Positions 45,014 through 55,973 of a DNA stretch of 64,000 bases are shown one piece after another (within the stretch, counting starts at the first letter, position 1; the number at the start of each line of letters is the position of its first letter). The notes beneath the pieces are model-generated. The model saw only the letters and a list, made by a program, of their open reading frames with translations. It did not search any database and was not told the DNA's origin. Source of the stretch: Clostridium uliginosum. GTDB taxonomy: Bacteria > Bacillota > Clostridia > Clostridiales > Clostridiaceae. The DNA lies in the NCBI RefSeq assembly GCF_900112485.1, contig NZ_FOMG01000005.1, forward strand, positions 62,001 through 126,000, given 5' to 3'. A program made the position numbers and the translations under genes.

Positions 45014-46675
45014 TTATTTAAGTTTAATAGCAAATGACTCATACGGTTTTAATTTAATATTTTCAAATTTATCATAATTACACTTATAATTTGATATTAA
45101 AAGTTCTACTTTCTTTCCATCAAAATCTATCTCTTCTTTTAAATTTATAGTACATTCTTTATCATAAAAATTATTTACAATTATTATACTTTCATCATTT
45201 AACTTTCTTTCATATGCATAAACTTGTTTATGATTCTGTAATAACATTCTAAAATCTCCATATGCTATTGTGTTCTCCACTTTCCTTATACTAATAAGTT
45301 TTTTATAATAATAAAAAATAGATTCTTTATTATTTAATGAATTTTTCGCATTAATTTTCTTATAATTTTCAGGTGCATAAATCCATGGGGTACCTGTTGT
45401 AAACCCTGCATTCTTACTATCATCCCATTGAACTGGTGTTCTTGAATTATCTCTTGATTTACTCTTTAATATATTCATAATATTTTCTTCATCTACGCCT
45501 TTGGATTTTAATATATTATAGTAATTTATAGATTCAACATCCCTATACTCTTCTATTGTATTAAATTCAGGATTTGTCATTCCAAATTCTTCACCCTGAT
45601 AAATATATGGTGTTCCATTCATTAAATGAATTGCTGTAGCAAGCATTGTTGATGATTCTTTATGAAATTTTTTCACATCTCCAAATCTTGAATTTACTCT
45701 AGGTTGATCATGATTGCACCAAAATAGTGCATTCCATCCATTACCATCAATCATTCCTCTTTGCCAATTATTAAATATATTCTTTAATTTCTTAAAATCA
45801 AAATCCATTAAAGACCATTTTTCACCATCTTTATAATCTACTTTTAAATGATGAAAATTAAATACCATAGATAATTCTTTTTCATATGGATTAGAATATT
45901 TAATACAATTCTCTATTGATGTAGATGACATTTCTCCAACTGTTATAATATCATCATATTTTCCAAATGTATTCTCATTAAGTTCCTTTAAGTATTCATG
46001 TATCTTATGTCCATCAGTATAGAATCGTCTTCCATCTCCAATATTATCATCTTCAAATGTACTTGGTTTAGATATTAAATTTATAACATCTAACCTAAAT
46101 CCTTTAACCCCTTTTTTTATCCAAAAATTAACTACATCATATATTTCTTCTCTTAACTCTTTATTGTCCCAATTTAAATCAGCTTGAGTTACATCAAATA
46201 AGTGTAAGTAATACTCGTCCAATGCTTCAACATATTCCCACGCATTTCCACCAAATTTTGATTTCCAGTTTGTTATAGGAATATCCTTTTTTCCTTTTCT
46301 AAAAATATAATAATCTTTGTATTTTTTCTCACCAGCTAATGCTTTTTTAAACCATTCATGTCCTGTTGATGTATGGTTAAACACCATATCTAATATTATA
46401 TCTATATTTCTACTCTTACTTTCTTTAACTAAAAGTTCAAAATCTTCCATAGTTCCATATCTACAATCAACATTATAATAATCTTCAATATCATAACCAT
46501 TATCTCTTTGTGGAGATATATAAAAAGGAGTAAGCCATATATAATCTATTCCTAATTCTTTTAAATAATCTAACTTTTCTATAACTCCTTTTAAATCACC
46601 AAATCCATCTCCATTAGAATCTTTAAATGACTTTGGATATATTTGATATACTACACTTTTCTTAAAATCTTTCAT
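45014..46675 (-). CDS. treC: alpha,alpha-phosphotrehalase (trehalose-6-phosphate hydrolase)
   Basis: This 553-residue GH13 enzyme splits the trehalose-6-phosphate delivered by the PTS into glucose and glucose-6-phosphate. The (beta/alpha)8 motifs are DMVFNHTS, GFRLDVINLIS (nucleophile Asp), TVGEMSST (acid Glu) and WCNHDQPR. ITNWKSKFGGNAWEY and LHLFDVTQADLNWDN closely match TreC enzymes and separate it from the sister gene at 48380. GGAGCGTGATTAT precedes the ATG. It lies between treB and treR. Confidence 0.94.
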   Translation of the reverse strand: MKDFKKSVVYQIYPKSFKDSNGDGFGDLKGVIEKLDYLKELGIDYIWLTPFYISPQRDNGYDIEDYYNVDCRYGTMEDFELLVKESKSRNIDIILDMVFNHTSTGHEWFKKALAGEKKYKDYYIFRKGKKDIPITNWKSKFGGNAWEYVEALDEYYLHLFDVTQADLNWDNKELREEIYDVVNFWIKKGVKGFRLDVINLISKPSTFEDDNIGDGRRFYTDGHKIHEYLKELNENTFGKYDDIITVGEMSSTSIENCIKYSNPYEKELSMVFNFHHLKVDYKDGEKWSLMDFDFKKLKNIFNNWQRGMIDGNGWNALFWCNHDQPRVNSRFGDVKKFHKESSTMLATAIHLMNGTPYIYQGEEFGMTNPEFNTIEEYRDVESINYYNILKSKGVDEENIMNILKSKSRDNSRTPVQWDDSKNAGFTTGTPWIYAPENYKKINAKNSLNNKESIFYYYKKLISIRKVENTIAYGDFRMLLQNHKQVYAYERKLNDESIIIVNNFYDKECTINLKEEIDFDGKKVELLISNYKCNYDKFENIKLKPYESFAIKLK

Positions 46676-46737
46676 ATATAATCACGCTCCATCTAATCTT
46701 GTACATATAAGTTAATATTATCTTGATTGTATTAATA

Positions 46738-46775
46738 AGTGCAAAGTAATGGAGATTCCTTACCTTGCACTTATT
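46738..46775. terminator. intercistronic hairpin between treB and treC
   Basis: AAGTGCAAAGTAATGGA and TCCTTACCTTGCACTT pair with few mismatches. No strong T run follows on the minus strand, so attenuation or mRNA stability is as likely as full termination. Confidence 0.55.
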
Positions 46776-46788
46776 CTAATTAAATTAA

Positions 46789-48210
46789 TTATTTAGTTCC
46801 AACTTTAGCTAATTTACTCTTAGATAATATTATTGTTAATATAAACGGTACTACTATTGCTATTGCCATACATATTAAATATGGTAACATACTTTTTCCT
46901 TGCATTGAAAGGATTGCTGGTAAACCACCAACTCCAACTGAGTTTGCTGTTGCACCAGTTATCATTGAAACTATACCTGCTATTCCTGAACCTATTATAG
47001 CTGCTACAAATGGATAGAAACGTTTTAAATTAACACCAAAGATAGCTGGTTCTGTAACACCCAAGTAAGCTGATATACACGCTGGAACTGCTACTTGCTT
47101 TTCTTCTACATTCTTTTTGTTTAAATATATGTATCCTAATACTGCTGAACCTTGTGCTATATTAGCTAATGCAACTATTGGCCACATATATGTGCCACCA
47201 GTTGTTGCTATAAGTTGTAAATCTATTGGTAATAATGTGTGGTGTAATCCCGTTATAACTAATATAGGATAAACAAATCCATATACTCCACCAAATAACC
47301 AACCGAAAGAAGAATGAAATCCTGCTTGAACTACTGTTGCAATTCCATTACCAATTGCCCAACCTATTGGTCCTAAAACTGTATGTGCTAACAATACTGC
47401 TGGTACTAAAGAGCAAAATGGTACTATTATCATCTGAATTGAATCTGGAGATACCTTTTTCCAAAATCTTTCTAAGTATACATATGCAAAGCCTACTAAA
47501 ATTGCTGGTATTACTTGTGCTTGATATCCTATCATATTAATTTTAGCAAATCCAAAATCCCATACTGGAATAGTTTTAGCGCCACTAACTGCATAAGCAT
47601 TTAATAATTGTGGAGAAACTAAAGTAATTCCAAGAACTATACCAAGCATTTGATTAGCTCCCATTTTCTTAGTTACAGACCACACAACCCCTACAGGTAA
47701 GAAGTGGAATATAGCTTCACATATTAACCATAGAAAACTATTAGTACCATTCCAAAACTGTGATATTTCTGTTAATGTCTTTGTGCCGTCTTGAAATAAT
47801 TTCATGTCACCAATTATATTTCTAAATCCTAGTAACAATCCTCCTACAATTATTGCTGGTATTAATGGTGCAAATATTTCTGCTAAATTAGCAACTCCTC
47901 TTTGTAAAACACTCATGTTCTTTTTTGCAGCTTGTTTTACAGCATCTTTATTTTCACCTTGTATTCCTGTTTCACTTATAAATTCATTATAAAATGTTGA
48001 AACTTCATTTCCAATAATTACTTGAAATTGTCCTGCTTGAGTAAATGTACCTTTTACAGACGCTAATTTTTCAATACTGTTAACATCTGCCTTTTTAGTA
48101 TCATTTAAAACAAACCTTAATCTTGTAACGCAATGTGTTAATGTTGCAATATTCTCTTTACCACCCAAATAATTAATAAGCGATTTGACATCATTAGTGA
48201 ATTTTCCCAT
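46789..48210 (-). CDS. treB: PTS trehalose-specific EIIBC component
   Basis: This 473-residue permease imports and phosphorylates trehalose. The EIIB domain (1-90) has GGKENIATLTHCVTRLRFVL with phospho-Cys27. The EIIC domain (about 105-460) has about ten TM helices and the signature GFVYPILVITGLHHTLLPI. There is no EIIA domain, so a glucose-type EIIA elsewhere must donate phosphate, as is usual for TreB. GGAGATTATATT precedes the ATG. Its own promoter with operator-like palindromes lies at 48235-48287. Confidence 0.95.
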   Translation of the reverse strand: MGKFTNDVKSLINYLGGKENIATLTHCVTRLRFVLNDTKKADVNSIEKLASVKGTFTQAGQFQVIIGNEVSTFYNEFISETGIQGENKDAVKQAAKKNMSVLQRGVANLAEIFAPLIPAIIVGGLLLGFRNIIGDMKLFQDGTKTLTEISQFWNGTNSFLWLICEAIFHFLPVGVVWSVTKKMGANQMLGIVLGITLVSPQLLNAYAVSGAKTIPVWDFGFAKINMIGYQAQVIPAILVGFAYVYLERFWKKVSPDSIQMIIVPFCSLVPAVLLAHTVLGPIGWAIGNGIATVVQAGFHSSFGWLFGGVYGFVYPILVITGLHHTLLPIDLQLIATTGGTYMWPIVALANIAQGSAVLGYIYLNKKNVEEKQVAVPACISAYLGVTEPAIFGVNLKRFYPFVAAIIGSGIAGIVSMITGATANSVGVGGLPAILSMQGKSMLPYLICMAIAIVVPFILTIILSKSKLAKVGTK

Positions 48211-48234
48211 AATATAATCTCCTCTCTTTTTAAC

Positions 48235-48287
48235 TTATACGTATAACTTGTAATTGAATAATAACATATACGTATACGCAGTGTCAA
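48235..48287 (-). promoter_or_regulatory. treB promoter with two operator-like palindromes
   Basis: On the minus strand TTGACA (48282-48287) and TATTAT (48258-48263) are spaced 18 bases. The palindrome TATACGTATA (48267-48276) lies inside the spacer, and TTATACGTATAA (48235-48246) lies just downstream of the -10. Both positions should block polymerase when bound. TreR is the obvious candidate regulator. Confidence 0.75.
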
Positions 48288-48342
48288 TGTTTTCATTAAG
48301 CGTTTTCATTAGAACAATATTCCAATTGTTAAAGTAACTTAT

Positions 48343-48375
48343 TAAAGCTAGTTAGAGTGTTTCTAACTAGCTTTA
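48343..48375 (-). terminator. hairpin between the GH13 glucosidase gene and treB
   Basis: AAAGCTAGTTAGA pairs exactly with TCTAACTAGCTTT around GTGTT, five bases after the glucosidase stop. The T run is weak. It suggests that treB depends mainly on its own promoter. Confidence 0.75.
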
Positions 48376-48379
48376 ATTC

Positions 48380-50020
<1,641 letters not shown>

Positions 50021-50032
50021 TTAATCATTTAA

Positions 50033-50090
50033 AACATATACGTATATGTTCTTTGAAGTCTATACTATATTCTTATAAAGATTATGTCAA
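50033..50090 (-). promoter_or_regulatory. promoter and operator of the GH13 glucosidase gene
   Basis: On the minus strand TTGACA (50085-50090) and TAGTAT (50062-50067) are spaced 17 bases. The perfect 18-bp palindrome AACATATACGTATATGTT (50033-50050) lies about 10 bases past the -10, over the transcript start. It shares the TATACGTATA core with both treB sites. Confidence 0.8.
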
Positions 50091-50145
50091 CGTTTTTATT
50101 TGAAATTTAATGCATGAATTACTAAGATCAATTAATAATATAAAA

Positions 50146-50184
50146 GGCTCTGTTTTAAAATAATGTTTATATTAAAACAGAGCC
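50146..50184. repeat. minimal family B-like inverted repeat
   Basis: GGCTCTGTTTTAA and TTAAAACAGAGCC are inverted around AATAATGTTTATA, a collapsed pair of ends like that at 42199. It lies in the 155-base gap between the glucosidase promoter and the next terminator. Confidence 0.7.
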
Positions 50185-50195
50185 TAATATAAAAA

Positions 50196-50247
50196 AGAGC
50201 TGCTGGAAATAGAAATTTTCATTAGTTCCTATTTCCAGTAGCTCTTT
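50196..50247 (-). terminator. terminator of the 50249 gene
   Basis: AGAGCTGCTGGAAATAG pairs with CTATTTCCAGTAGCTCT, with A and T runs outside both arms. It touches the stop codon of the minus-strand gene at 50249. Confidence 0.9.
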
Positions 50248-50248
50248 T

Positions 50249-50578
50249 TTATTTATTTTTATTTTTTACTCTATTAGGTTTAGCTTTAGGTTTAATAACT
50301 ATCTTTTTTTCTGTTTTTTTAAGTCCACCAGTTTGTTGAATATCCATAAACCATAAGAAAAATAATACAACTACTATTGATAATATAATTTTAACAATAG
50401 GGGTTTCATTTAAAATAGGTAAAAATATTTGAATTATAAACAATACTATCGATATCCCAAGTGGTATCCATTTGTTTATTTTTATTTTTCTAAATACAAA
50501 TTTTTTACAAACCCAATAAAGCCCAATTACAATAGCTAATGTTGCAATAAAACTAAGAATCATCATGAAAATGCCCAT
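50249..50578 (-). CDS. small membrane protein, three TM helices
   Basis: The 109-residue product has hydrophobic segments at about 3-24, 39-57 and 64-81. A strongly basic C-terminal tail (KKTEKKIVIKPKAKPNRVKN) should face the cytoplasm. AAGGAGGGATGACAT precedes the ATG. It is a single-gene unit with a strong terminator. I do not recognise the family. Confidence 0.8.
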   Translation of the reverse strand: MGIFMMILSFIATLAIVIGLYWVCKKFVFRKIKINKWIPLGISIVLFIIQIFLPILNETPIVKIILSIVVVLFFLWFMDIQQTGGLKKTEKKIVIKPKAKPNRVKNKNK

Positions 50579-50809
50579 ATGTCATCCCTCCTTAAATGTA
50601 TCTACTATTTAGTTTATTAGATATTATCTATATTATCAAGCATTACATATATTTTTTTATTTTTTATAACTAAGTATATAATAACAAAAATTATTATTTT
50701 AATAAAATTTAATATTTTTTTTAATAAAGTTGTCCATTTTAGCTTTAATAATCATTAAATATTTGATAAAATTAAAATTGGATTTGATAATTAATTAAGA
50801 GGTGATAAT

Positions 50810-51277
50810 ATGACACTAGTTACAAATACTCATTTAGATGAGTTAGACTTACAAATTTTGGATTTATTGATAAAAGATTGTAGAACTCCTTATTTAGAAA
50901 TTGCAAGAATATGTCATGTCAGCGGTGGAACCATTCATGTTAGAATGAAAAAAATGGAGGACTTAGGTATAATTAGAGGTACTAGAATTCTTCTAAACCT
51001 AGCTAAATTAGGATATGACGTTTGTTGTTTTGTTGGAATATATGTAGATAAAGCATCTTCTTTTTCTTGTGTATTTGAAGAAATGTCTAAAATAAATGAA
51101 GTTGTAGAATTACATTTAACAACTGGAAATTACTCTATGTTTTCTAAGGTAGTTTGTAGTAACATTTCTGATTTACAGGATCTTCTACTTAATAAAATAA
51201 ATAATATAGATGGTATACAAAGAACAGATACATTTATTTCTTTATCTCAACCGATAGACAGAAATATATCTTTATAA
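50810..51277 (+). CDS. Lrp/AsnC family transcriptional regulator
   Basis: This 155-residue protein has an N-terminal AsnC-type helix-turn-helix (LDLQILDLLIKDCRTPYLEIARICHVSGGTIH) and a RAM effector domain from about 65 (VCCFVGIYVDKASSFSCVFE, HLTTGNYSMFSKVVCSNISD). It probably responds to an amino acid. AGAGGTGATAAT precedes the ATG. It is alone, so its regulon is unknown. Confidence 0.93.
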   Translation: MTLVTNTHLDELDLQILDLLIKDCRTPYLEIARICHVSGGTIHVRMKKMEDLGIIRGTRILLNLAKLGYDVCCFVGIYVDKASSFSCVFEEMSKINEVVELHLTTGNYSMFSKVVCSNISDLQDLLLNKINNIDGIQRTDTFISLSQPIDRNISL

Positions 51278-51724
51278 AGAAGTTTATATTAGTGGGAATA
51301 AAATCACATTTAAAGTACATACTATTAATATACTTTATAAGTAAGAAGTGTGTTTTTATTCAAGCATTAGATTATATAAACAATTAATTGGGGATTAAGT
51401 AGATTTTTTAAATTTAATTGAAATGTTATTTTTATTAATTATAATTTTAACTAGACTAATTATGCTTTAAGTTGTACAGCTGATTTATGTTCTATTTCTT
51501 TTTTCATAAAAGAAAAATCTATCAGCTCTTTATGAGTACATAAAAATTTATTAAACATCACTTTTAATTATAAGTGATGTTTAATTTCATCTTATTTTTT
51601 TAATAATCACCCAAATTAAAAAAATTAAAAATAATTAAGATAAAATTAATCCTATATTAATTATTTTTATTATATAATATAATTCTTATGTAAAAAAAAA
51701 TAATTAGTATCTTTAGGAGGAAAT
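51278..51724. other. non-coding gap with three hairpins
   Basis: GAATAAAATCACATTT / AAGTGTGTTTTTATTC (51296-51362) is the likely terminator of the Lrp gene. AGCTGAT...ATCAGCT (near 51478 and 51525) is a looser inverted repeat. TTAAACATCACTT / AAGTGATGTTTAA (51551-51584) is a second strong hairpin. The remainder is AT-rich, ending in the AGGAGGAAAT ribosome site of the next gene. No tiny ORF is convincing. Confidence 0.6.
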
Positions 51725-52492
51725 ATGGAATTATTTAAAATAATAAATTTTAATTTATATGATCTAGTATATTTTTTTATGATATACTCGTTCTTAGGAT
51801 GGTGTGTAGAGGTACTTTATGCATATAAAAATAACAGATATTTTGTAAATAGAGGATTTTTATATGGTCCTTTTTGTCCTATTTATGGTGGTGGTATAGT
51901 TTCTATAATAATATTATTAGACAGATTTAGATCTAATATTTTATTATTATTTATTTTAGCAACTATTTTAACTTCAATTATAGAATACTTTACTGGTTTT
52001 ATATTAGAAAAGATTTTTAAATCTAAGTGGTGGGATTATAGTGAAGATCCTTTAAATCTTCATGGAAGAATATGTTTTCATTTTTCTTTAATGTGGGGAG
52101 CAGCTTCAGTTATTGTCGTAAAGGTAATACATCCTTTAATTGAAAACATTATTTATAAAATACCAAAATCTATTGGAAATCACATTTTTTATGCAATTGC
52201 AATTTATTTTATACTAGATTTCTCATTTACTATAATTTCTTTAATTAAGTTTAAAAAATTATTATCATTACTTCAAGTAGATACTGGTGATTTATTTGAA
52301 AGATGTACATCTTTTATATCATTAACAAAAGAAAAGGCTAATGGTAAATCAAAAGCAATTGAAAATAAATTCGAGAAATTTAAATTAAATTTAAATCATG
52401 TACGACTAGTAAGATCTTTTCCAACAGTTTCATCAAAATCTTTTGATTCAATACTTAAATCTCTAAAAGAAAAGATATTAAAAAAGGATTAA
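51725..52492 (+). CDS. CmpB-like (ABC type IV) integral membrane protein
   Basis: This 255-residue protein has about five TM helices in the first 185 residues and a polar basic C-terminal tail. FMIYSFLGWCVEVLYAYKNN, RGFLYGPFCPIYGGGIVSII and DYSEDPLNLHGRICFHFSLM (the W-W-D-Y-S and L-N-x-x-G-R-I motifs) identify PF06541, named as a putative ABC transporter permease. No ATPase is adjacent, so a transport role is unproven. AGGAGG precedes the ATG. The terminator overlaps its stop. Confidence 0.9.
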   Translation: MELFKIINFNLYDLVYFFMIYSFLGWCVEVLYAYKNNRYFVNRGFLYGPFCPIYGGGIVSIIILLDRFRSNILLLFILATILTSIIEYFTGFILEKIFKSKWWDYSEDPLNLHGRICFHFSLMWGAASVIVVKVIHPLIENIIYKIPKSIGNHIFYAIAIYFILDFSFTIISLIKFKKLLSLLQVDTGDLFERCTSFISLTKEKANGKSKAIENKFEKFKLNLNHVRLVRSFPTVSSKSFDSILKSLKEKILKKD

Positions 52493-52514
52493 GGTTTTTA
52501 CCTTAATCCTTTTT
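52481..52514 (+). terminator. terminator of the 51725 gene
   Basis: AAAAAGGATTAAGG and CCTTAATCCTTTTT are perfect 14-bp complements around TTTTTA and include the stop codon. Confidence 0.93.
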
Positions 52515-52545
52515 ATTATACTTAAACTTATTATTTTAATATACC

Positions 52546-52605
52546 TTAGATACATAAAATAATAGACTAGGAAACTGGTCTATTATTTTTTTGAATGAGT
52601 CTTAG
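52546..52605. repeat. family A repeat
   Basis: AAATAATAGACTAG pairs with CTGGTCTATTATTT around GAAA; the outer ends are TTAGATACAT and ATGAGTCTTA. It sits between convergent genes and could terminate either. Confidence 0.75.
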
Positions 52606-52636
52606 TTATTTTCTTTCATATACCTTAATAAATATA

Positions 52637-54391
52637 TTAAAACATTTTTTTTATTTCATCAAATAATTCTAAAGCAGCATTTCTAGGTCCGTTCTTTTCT
52701 TGTCCCTTTACTCCTAAGCAAGTTTTAATTTGACCAACTTTAACTTGTTTTGTTTCAAACATAGTATTGAAATATTTTTCAATAAGGATGTTAGTTTCAT
52801 CTTCTTTTTGAGCTGGTCCAAATGGATTAGCAAAGAATGATTCAACTAAGCCTGTTTCAGTAGTAGTACCTTTAGCCATTCTAGCACCTGCTGTAAATAC
52901 TTTTATTGCTTCTTCTGATGAATTAAAGTATTCTAAATGCTTACCATCTTCCCCTACTGCCTCATAATTATTCGCATAGAAAAAGAAATCTATTTTATGT
53001 CCTTTAATTATCTCTTTATAAGGTGCTACTGGCATAACTAATCTAGCATTAACCTTATCTGGATTCATAAATATACTTCTGTCCATTTCTTTAAATGCAT
53101 ATCCTTGATCTAAGTCATCTAATCTAACAAAAGCTCCTATTTCAGTACCATATCCTGAAACAACTCCATCTTTTAATTTAAATGTACCCATATCATCAAA
53201 TATTATAGTCATATCAGAAATATAGTCTTCACTTAAACTTCTGAAAGCCTCTAAACTTTCAGACTTTCCTGCTCCACTATCTCCCATAATAACAACATTT
53301 GCTGTATTACCATCTTTAAGAATGATGTTTACCATAGCTCCATGTATTGGTAAGTATCCTTTCTTTATCATGATTAAATTGTGAAGAGTTAATGTCATCT
53401 TCTTCATATATCCAAAGTAATCAATTTTTTCTGAATGGTTTATATATCCTAGCATGATATCATTTTTTTCATCATTATAGAATATTGTTTTTAATTCATC
53501 TCCATTATCATCATTAGCTCCAAATACATAAACTATATCTGGTTTTCTACCTCTTACTTCTTCACTTCTTGCCATTTCAAACAAGTTACATAAGGTAATA
53601 CCATGAGCCATAAAGTCTCTATGAAAATATATATATGCCAATGATTCACCTACTTTTGCTGGATAACATAACCAGTGTTCTTTATTCATTTGTGCATATT
53701 TTAATGGATTTTCATGAGTTTCTGAAAACATTCCGTCTCTTGTGCTTTTCTTAGGATAAGTTATAAATGGTGTTTCTAAAAGTATATTATCAATAAAAGA
53801 AATATCTTCTAATACTTCATAATCTAGTGGAATTGGCCATTCCATTTTATGAACCATAACACATGCATTTCCACCAGCTGGTAGCTGTCTATAAACCTTT
53901 GGTTGATATCCTAATACATTCTTTTCAACTTTTCTATATAGCTTTAAGATTACTACTGAGAATGCTGCATTTGCTTCAGTAAAACTCATAGCAGCTAAGC
54001 CTTGTTGAAGTTTATATCTATGGATTATTGTATATCTTTCTAATCTTCTCCAGTATAAATAAAATTCTTCTATAAATGTTATAAAACTATCCTTATCATT
54101 TAATAATTTCTCACATTTTGGACTATACTCTATAATTTCTTCAACGCCCGTTATTGTTAAAAACTTAATTACTTTTATTAATGATTTACAAATATAAGCA
54201 GCATTATCAGTTTCTAAAGATTGTTTTAAATATCTGTATGTTAATGTATTTTTTTTACTAGATTTTTTTAAATAACTATCTAATACTCTTCTAAATCCAT
54301 CGCTTTCTAATACAGAATCAATATTATTACAGTACTTAGCTGTAAAATTTATTATTACCTTATCATTACTCATTGAAAATTCTTTTTTCAT
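52637..54391 (-). CDS. P-loop protein of the PEPCK / HPr kinase superfamily with helical N-terminal domain
   Basis: This 584-residue protein has about 240 N-terminal residues that are mostly helical and unlike known domains (YLYWRRLERYTIIHRYKLQQ). The C-terminal part has the P-loop VVIMGDSGAGKSES (370-377), then TIIFDDMGTF with paired Asp, and GTEIGAFVRLDDLD, GHKIDFFFYANNYE and ESFFANPFGPAQ. GDSGxGKSE is the form seen in HPr kinase. The later layout resembles ATP-dependent PEP carboxykinase. True PEPCKs read GxSGTGKT and lack this N-terminus, so carboxykinase activity should not be assumed. GGGGGC precedes the ATG. Single-gene unit; role unknown. Confidence 0.8.
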   Translation of the reverse strand: MKKEFSMSNDKVIINFTAKYCNNIDSVLESDGFRRVLDSYLKKSSKKNTLTYRYLKQSLETDNAAYICKSLIKVIKFLTITGVEEIIEYSPKCEKLLNDKDSFITFIEEFYLYWRRLERYTIIHRYKLQQGLAAMSFTEANAAFSVVILKLYRKVEKNVLGYQPKVYRQLPAGGNACVMVHKMEWPIPLDYEVLEDISFIDNILLETPFITYPKKSTRDGMFSETHENPLKYAQMNKEHWLCYPAKVGESLAYIYFHRDFMAHGITLCNLFEMARSEEVRGRKPDIVYVFGANDDNGDELKTIFYNDEKNDIMLGYINHSEKIDYFGYMKKMTLTLHNLIMIKKGYLPIHGAMVNIILKDGNTANVVIMGDSGAGKSESLEAFRSLSEDYISDMTIIFDDMGTFKLKDGVVSGYGTEIGAFVRLDDLDQGYAFKEMDRSIFMNPDKVNARLVMPVAPYKEIIKGHKIDFFFYANNYEAVGEDGKHLEYFNSSEEAIKVFTAGARMAKGTTTETGLVESFFANPFGPAQKEDETNILIEKYFNTMFETKQVKVGQIKTCLGVKGQEKNGPRNAALELFDEIKKMF

Positions 54392-54759
54392 TTAATTGCC
54401 CCCTATATGAATTTTTATAGCCTTCAATATTGCATAATTGTTTAAAAATGCCACGTATTGTTTAATTATAACACATTTTTTGCAATATTCAACCTTGCTT
54501 TTTTGCATTTCCCATATTTTATAATTTGTATATAAGTTCTAGTTAAAAAATTCAACCTTAATAAATAGTTAATAAATAAGTTGATTAATTTATTTATTTA
54601 AGTATATTTACTTGCACATAATATGATGTTTTTACATTTTATGTAATAGTTATCACTTGCTAATTATATTATTTTCCTTCTCTAAATTTATTTAAAATGA
54701 TAAACTTAATGCATGTTCAAAAAATAACAAGTCAGTATACCTAAAAAGGGGGAACTTAA
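54392..54759. other. divergent promoter region with a family A half element
   Basis: This is very AT-rich DNA between two divergent genes. At 54709-54742 AATGCATGTTCAAAAAATAA + CAAGTCAGTATACC is a left-half family A copy, as at 42863. It sits just upstream of the ribosome site of the next gene. Promoters must lie here, but none is clear enough to mark. Confidence 0.5.
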
Positions 54760-55620
54760 TTGAAAATTAAATTTAAATTTCTAGCTGTATTTATGATAAT
54801 TCTTATATTTTCATTTGTAGGTTGTACAAATGAAAATTCTAAAAAATCTATACAAAACTCAAATTCCAATGAGATGCTTGTACATTTTATCGATGTAGGA
54901 CAAGGTGACTCAATGTTAATTCAAGCAAACGGAAAAAATCTTTTAATCGATTCCGGTCCAAAGACTGGTAAAGATAATCTTCTAAATTATTTGAAATCAT
55001 TAAATATATCTAAATTAGATTATGTAATTGCAACTCATCCACACGAAGACCATATTGGAAATATGGCTGATATTATAAAAAAATATGATGTTTCAAATTT
55101 TTATGCTCCAAAGGTAGAACACACCTCAAAAACATTTGAAAAAATGATTGAATCTTTACAATCTAAAAATCTAAAGATCAATGTAATAAAAAAAGGAGTG
55201 GATTCAATTAATTTAGGAAAAGGTACAAAAGTTACTGTATTCTCTCCTACTCAAGATTCTTATGAAGAGCTTAATAATTATTCTCCTGTTATGAAGATTG
55301 AATATGGAAAAACTTCATTTTTATTTACTGGAGACGCTGAAAAAGAAGTTGAAAAAGAAATATTGAATAATAACGATGATATTGAATCTGATGTTCTTAA
55401 GCTAGGACATCATGGATCATCAACTTCTACTACAAAGAATTTCCTTAAAAAAGTAAATCCATCACTTGGTGTAATTTGTGTTGGCAATAATAATACTTAT
55501 AATCATCCCAATAAAGATACTATTTCACGTTTAAAAGACAATAACGTAACTATTTATCAAACAAATAAAGAAGGAACAATAGTACTTTCTTCTAATGGAA
55601 GTACTATTACCAAGAGATGA
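54760..55620 (+). CDS. ComEC-like metallo-beta-lactamase-fold lipoprotein
   Basis: It begins at a TTG at 54760 preceded by AAGGGGGAACTTAA. A lipoprotein signal (FMIILIFSFVGCTNE, lipid Cys at about 22) is followed by the hydrolase domain. Motifs are FIDVGQGDSMLIQANGKNLL, ATHPHEDHIGN, LFTGDAEKEVE and KLGHHGSSTSTTKNFL, with metal ligands intact. These match the C-terminal domain of ComEC/Rec2, but this 286-residue protein lacks the channel part and is surface-anchored. It may cleave DNA or other phosphodiesters outside the cell. Single gene. Confidence 0.9.
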   Translation: MKIKFKFLAVFMIILIFSFVGCTNENSKKSIQNSNSNEMLVHFIDVGQGDSMLIQANGKNLLIDSGPKTGKDNLLNYLKSLNISKLDYVIATHPHEDHIGNMADIIKKYDVSNFYAPKVEHTSKTFEKMIESLQSKNLKINVIKKGVDSINLGKGTKVTVFSPTQDSYEELNNYSPVMKIEYGKTSFLFTGDAEKEVEKEILNNNDDIESDVLKLGHHGSSTSTTKNFLKKVNPSLGVICVGNNNTYNHPNKDTISRLKDNNVTIYQTNKEGTIVLSSNGSTITKR

Positions 55621-55730
55621 TTACTAATGCATTCTTCGCTAAGAATACCCAGTTAAGCATTGACATGAAATATTCATTGATATATCATAGAATTAATATC
55701 ATAAATTATGTCCCTTTCATTACTTTTTAA

Positions 55731-55939
55731 ATGATGAGAGGGCTTTATTCAGGTACAAACGATGAAATCTTTACTCTTGAAGAACTAATTAAAATATTTG
55801 ATTTTAAAGATATAGTTAAATCCCCTGCAATCTTTGATGATTCAAAACTTAAATGGATGAATGGAGAATATTAAGAAAACTTTCTTTAGAATAATTCCAT
55901 GAACTTGCTATGCCAGAGTATAAAAAGGTATTGAATTAC
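55731..55939 (+). pseudogene. gltX: glutamyl-tRNA synthetase remnant
   Basis: The frame from 55731 reads [20 protein letters not shown] + [20 protein letters not shown] + MNGEY and stops at 55874. Homology resumes one frame over from 55871 as LRKLSLE, an in-frame stop at 55892-55894, then [46 protein letters not shown] and FHELAMP are typical of the segment that follows the KMSKS region in GluRS. Both catalytic motifs are absent, a frameshift and a stop are present, and there is no ribosome site. It is a dead internal fragment. No more gltX sequence is visible in 55621-55730. Confidence 0.8.
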
Positions 55940-55973
55940 TTAAGGCATTGTAAAATACCTTAAATTTAAATAT

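Noticed and set aside
55621-55730. Additional gltX sequence upstream of the remnant
   Set aside because: No frame here resembles the HIGH or KMSKS parts of GluRS.
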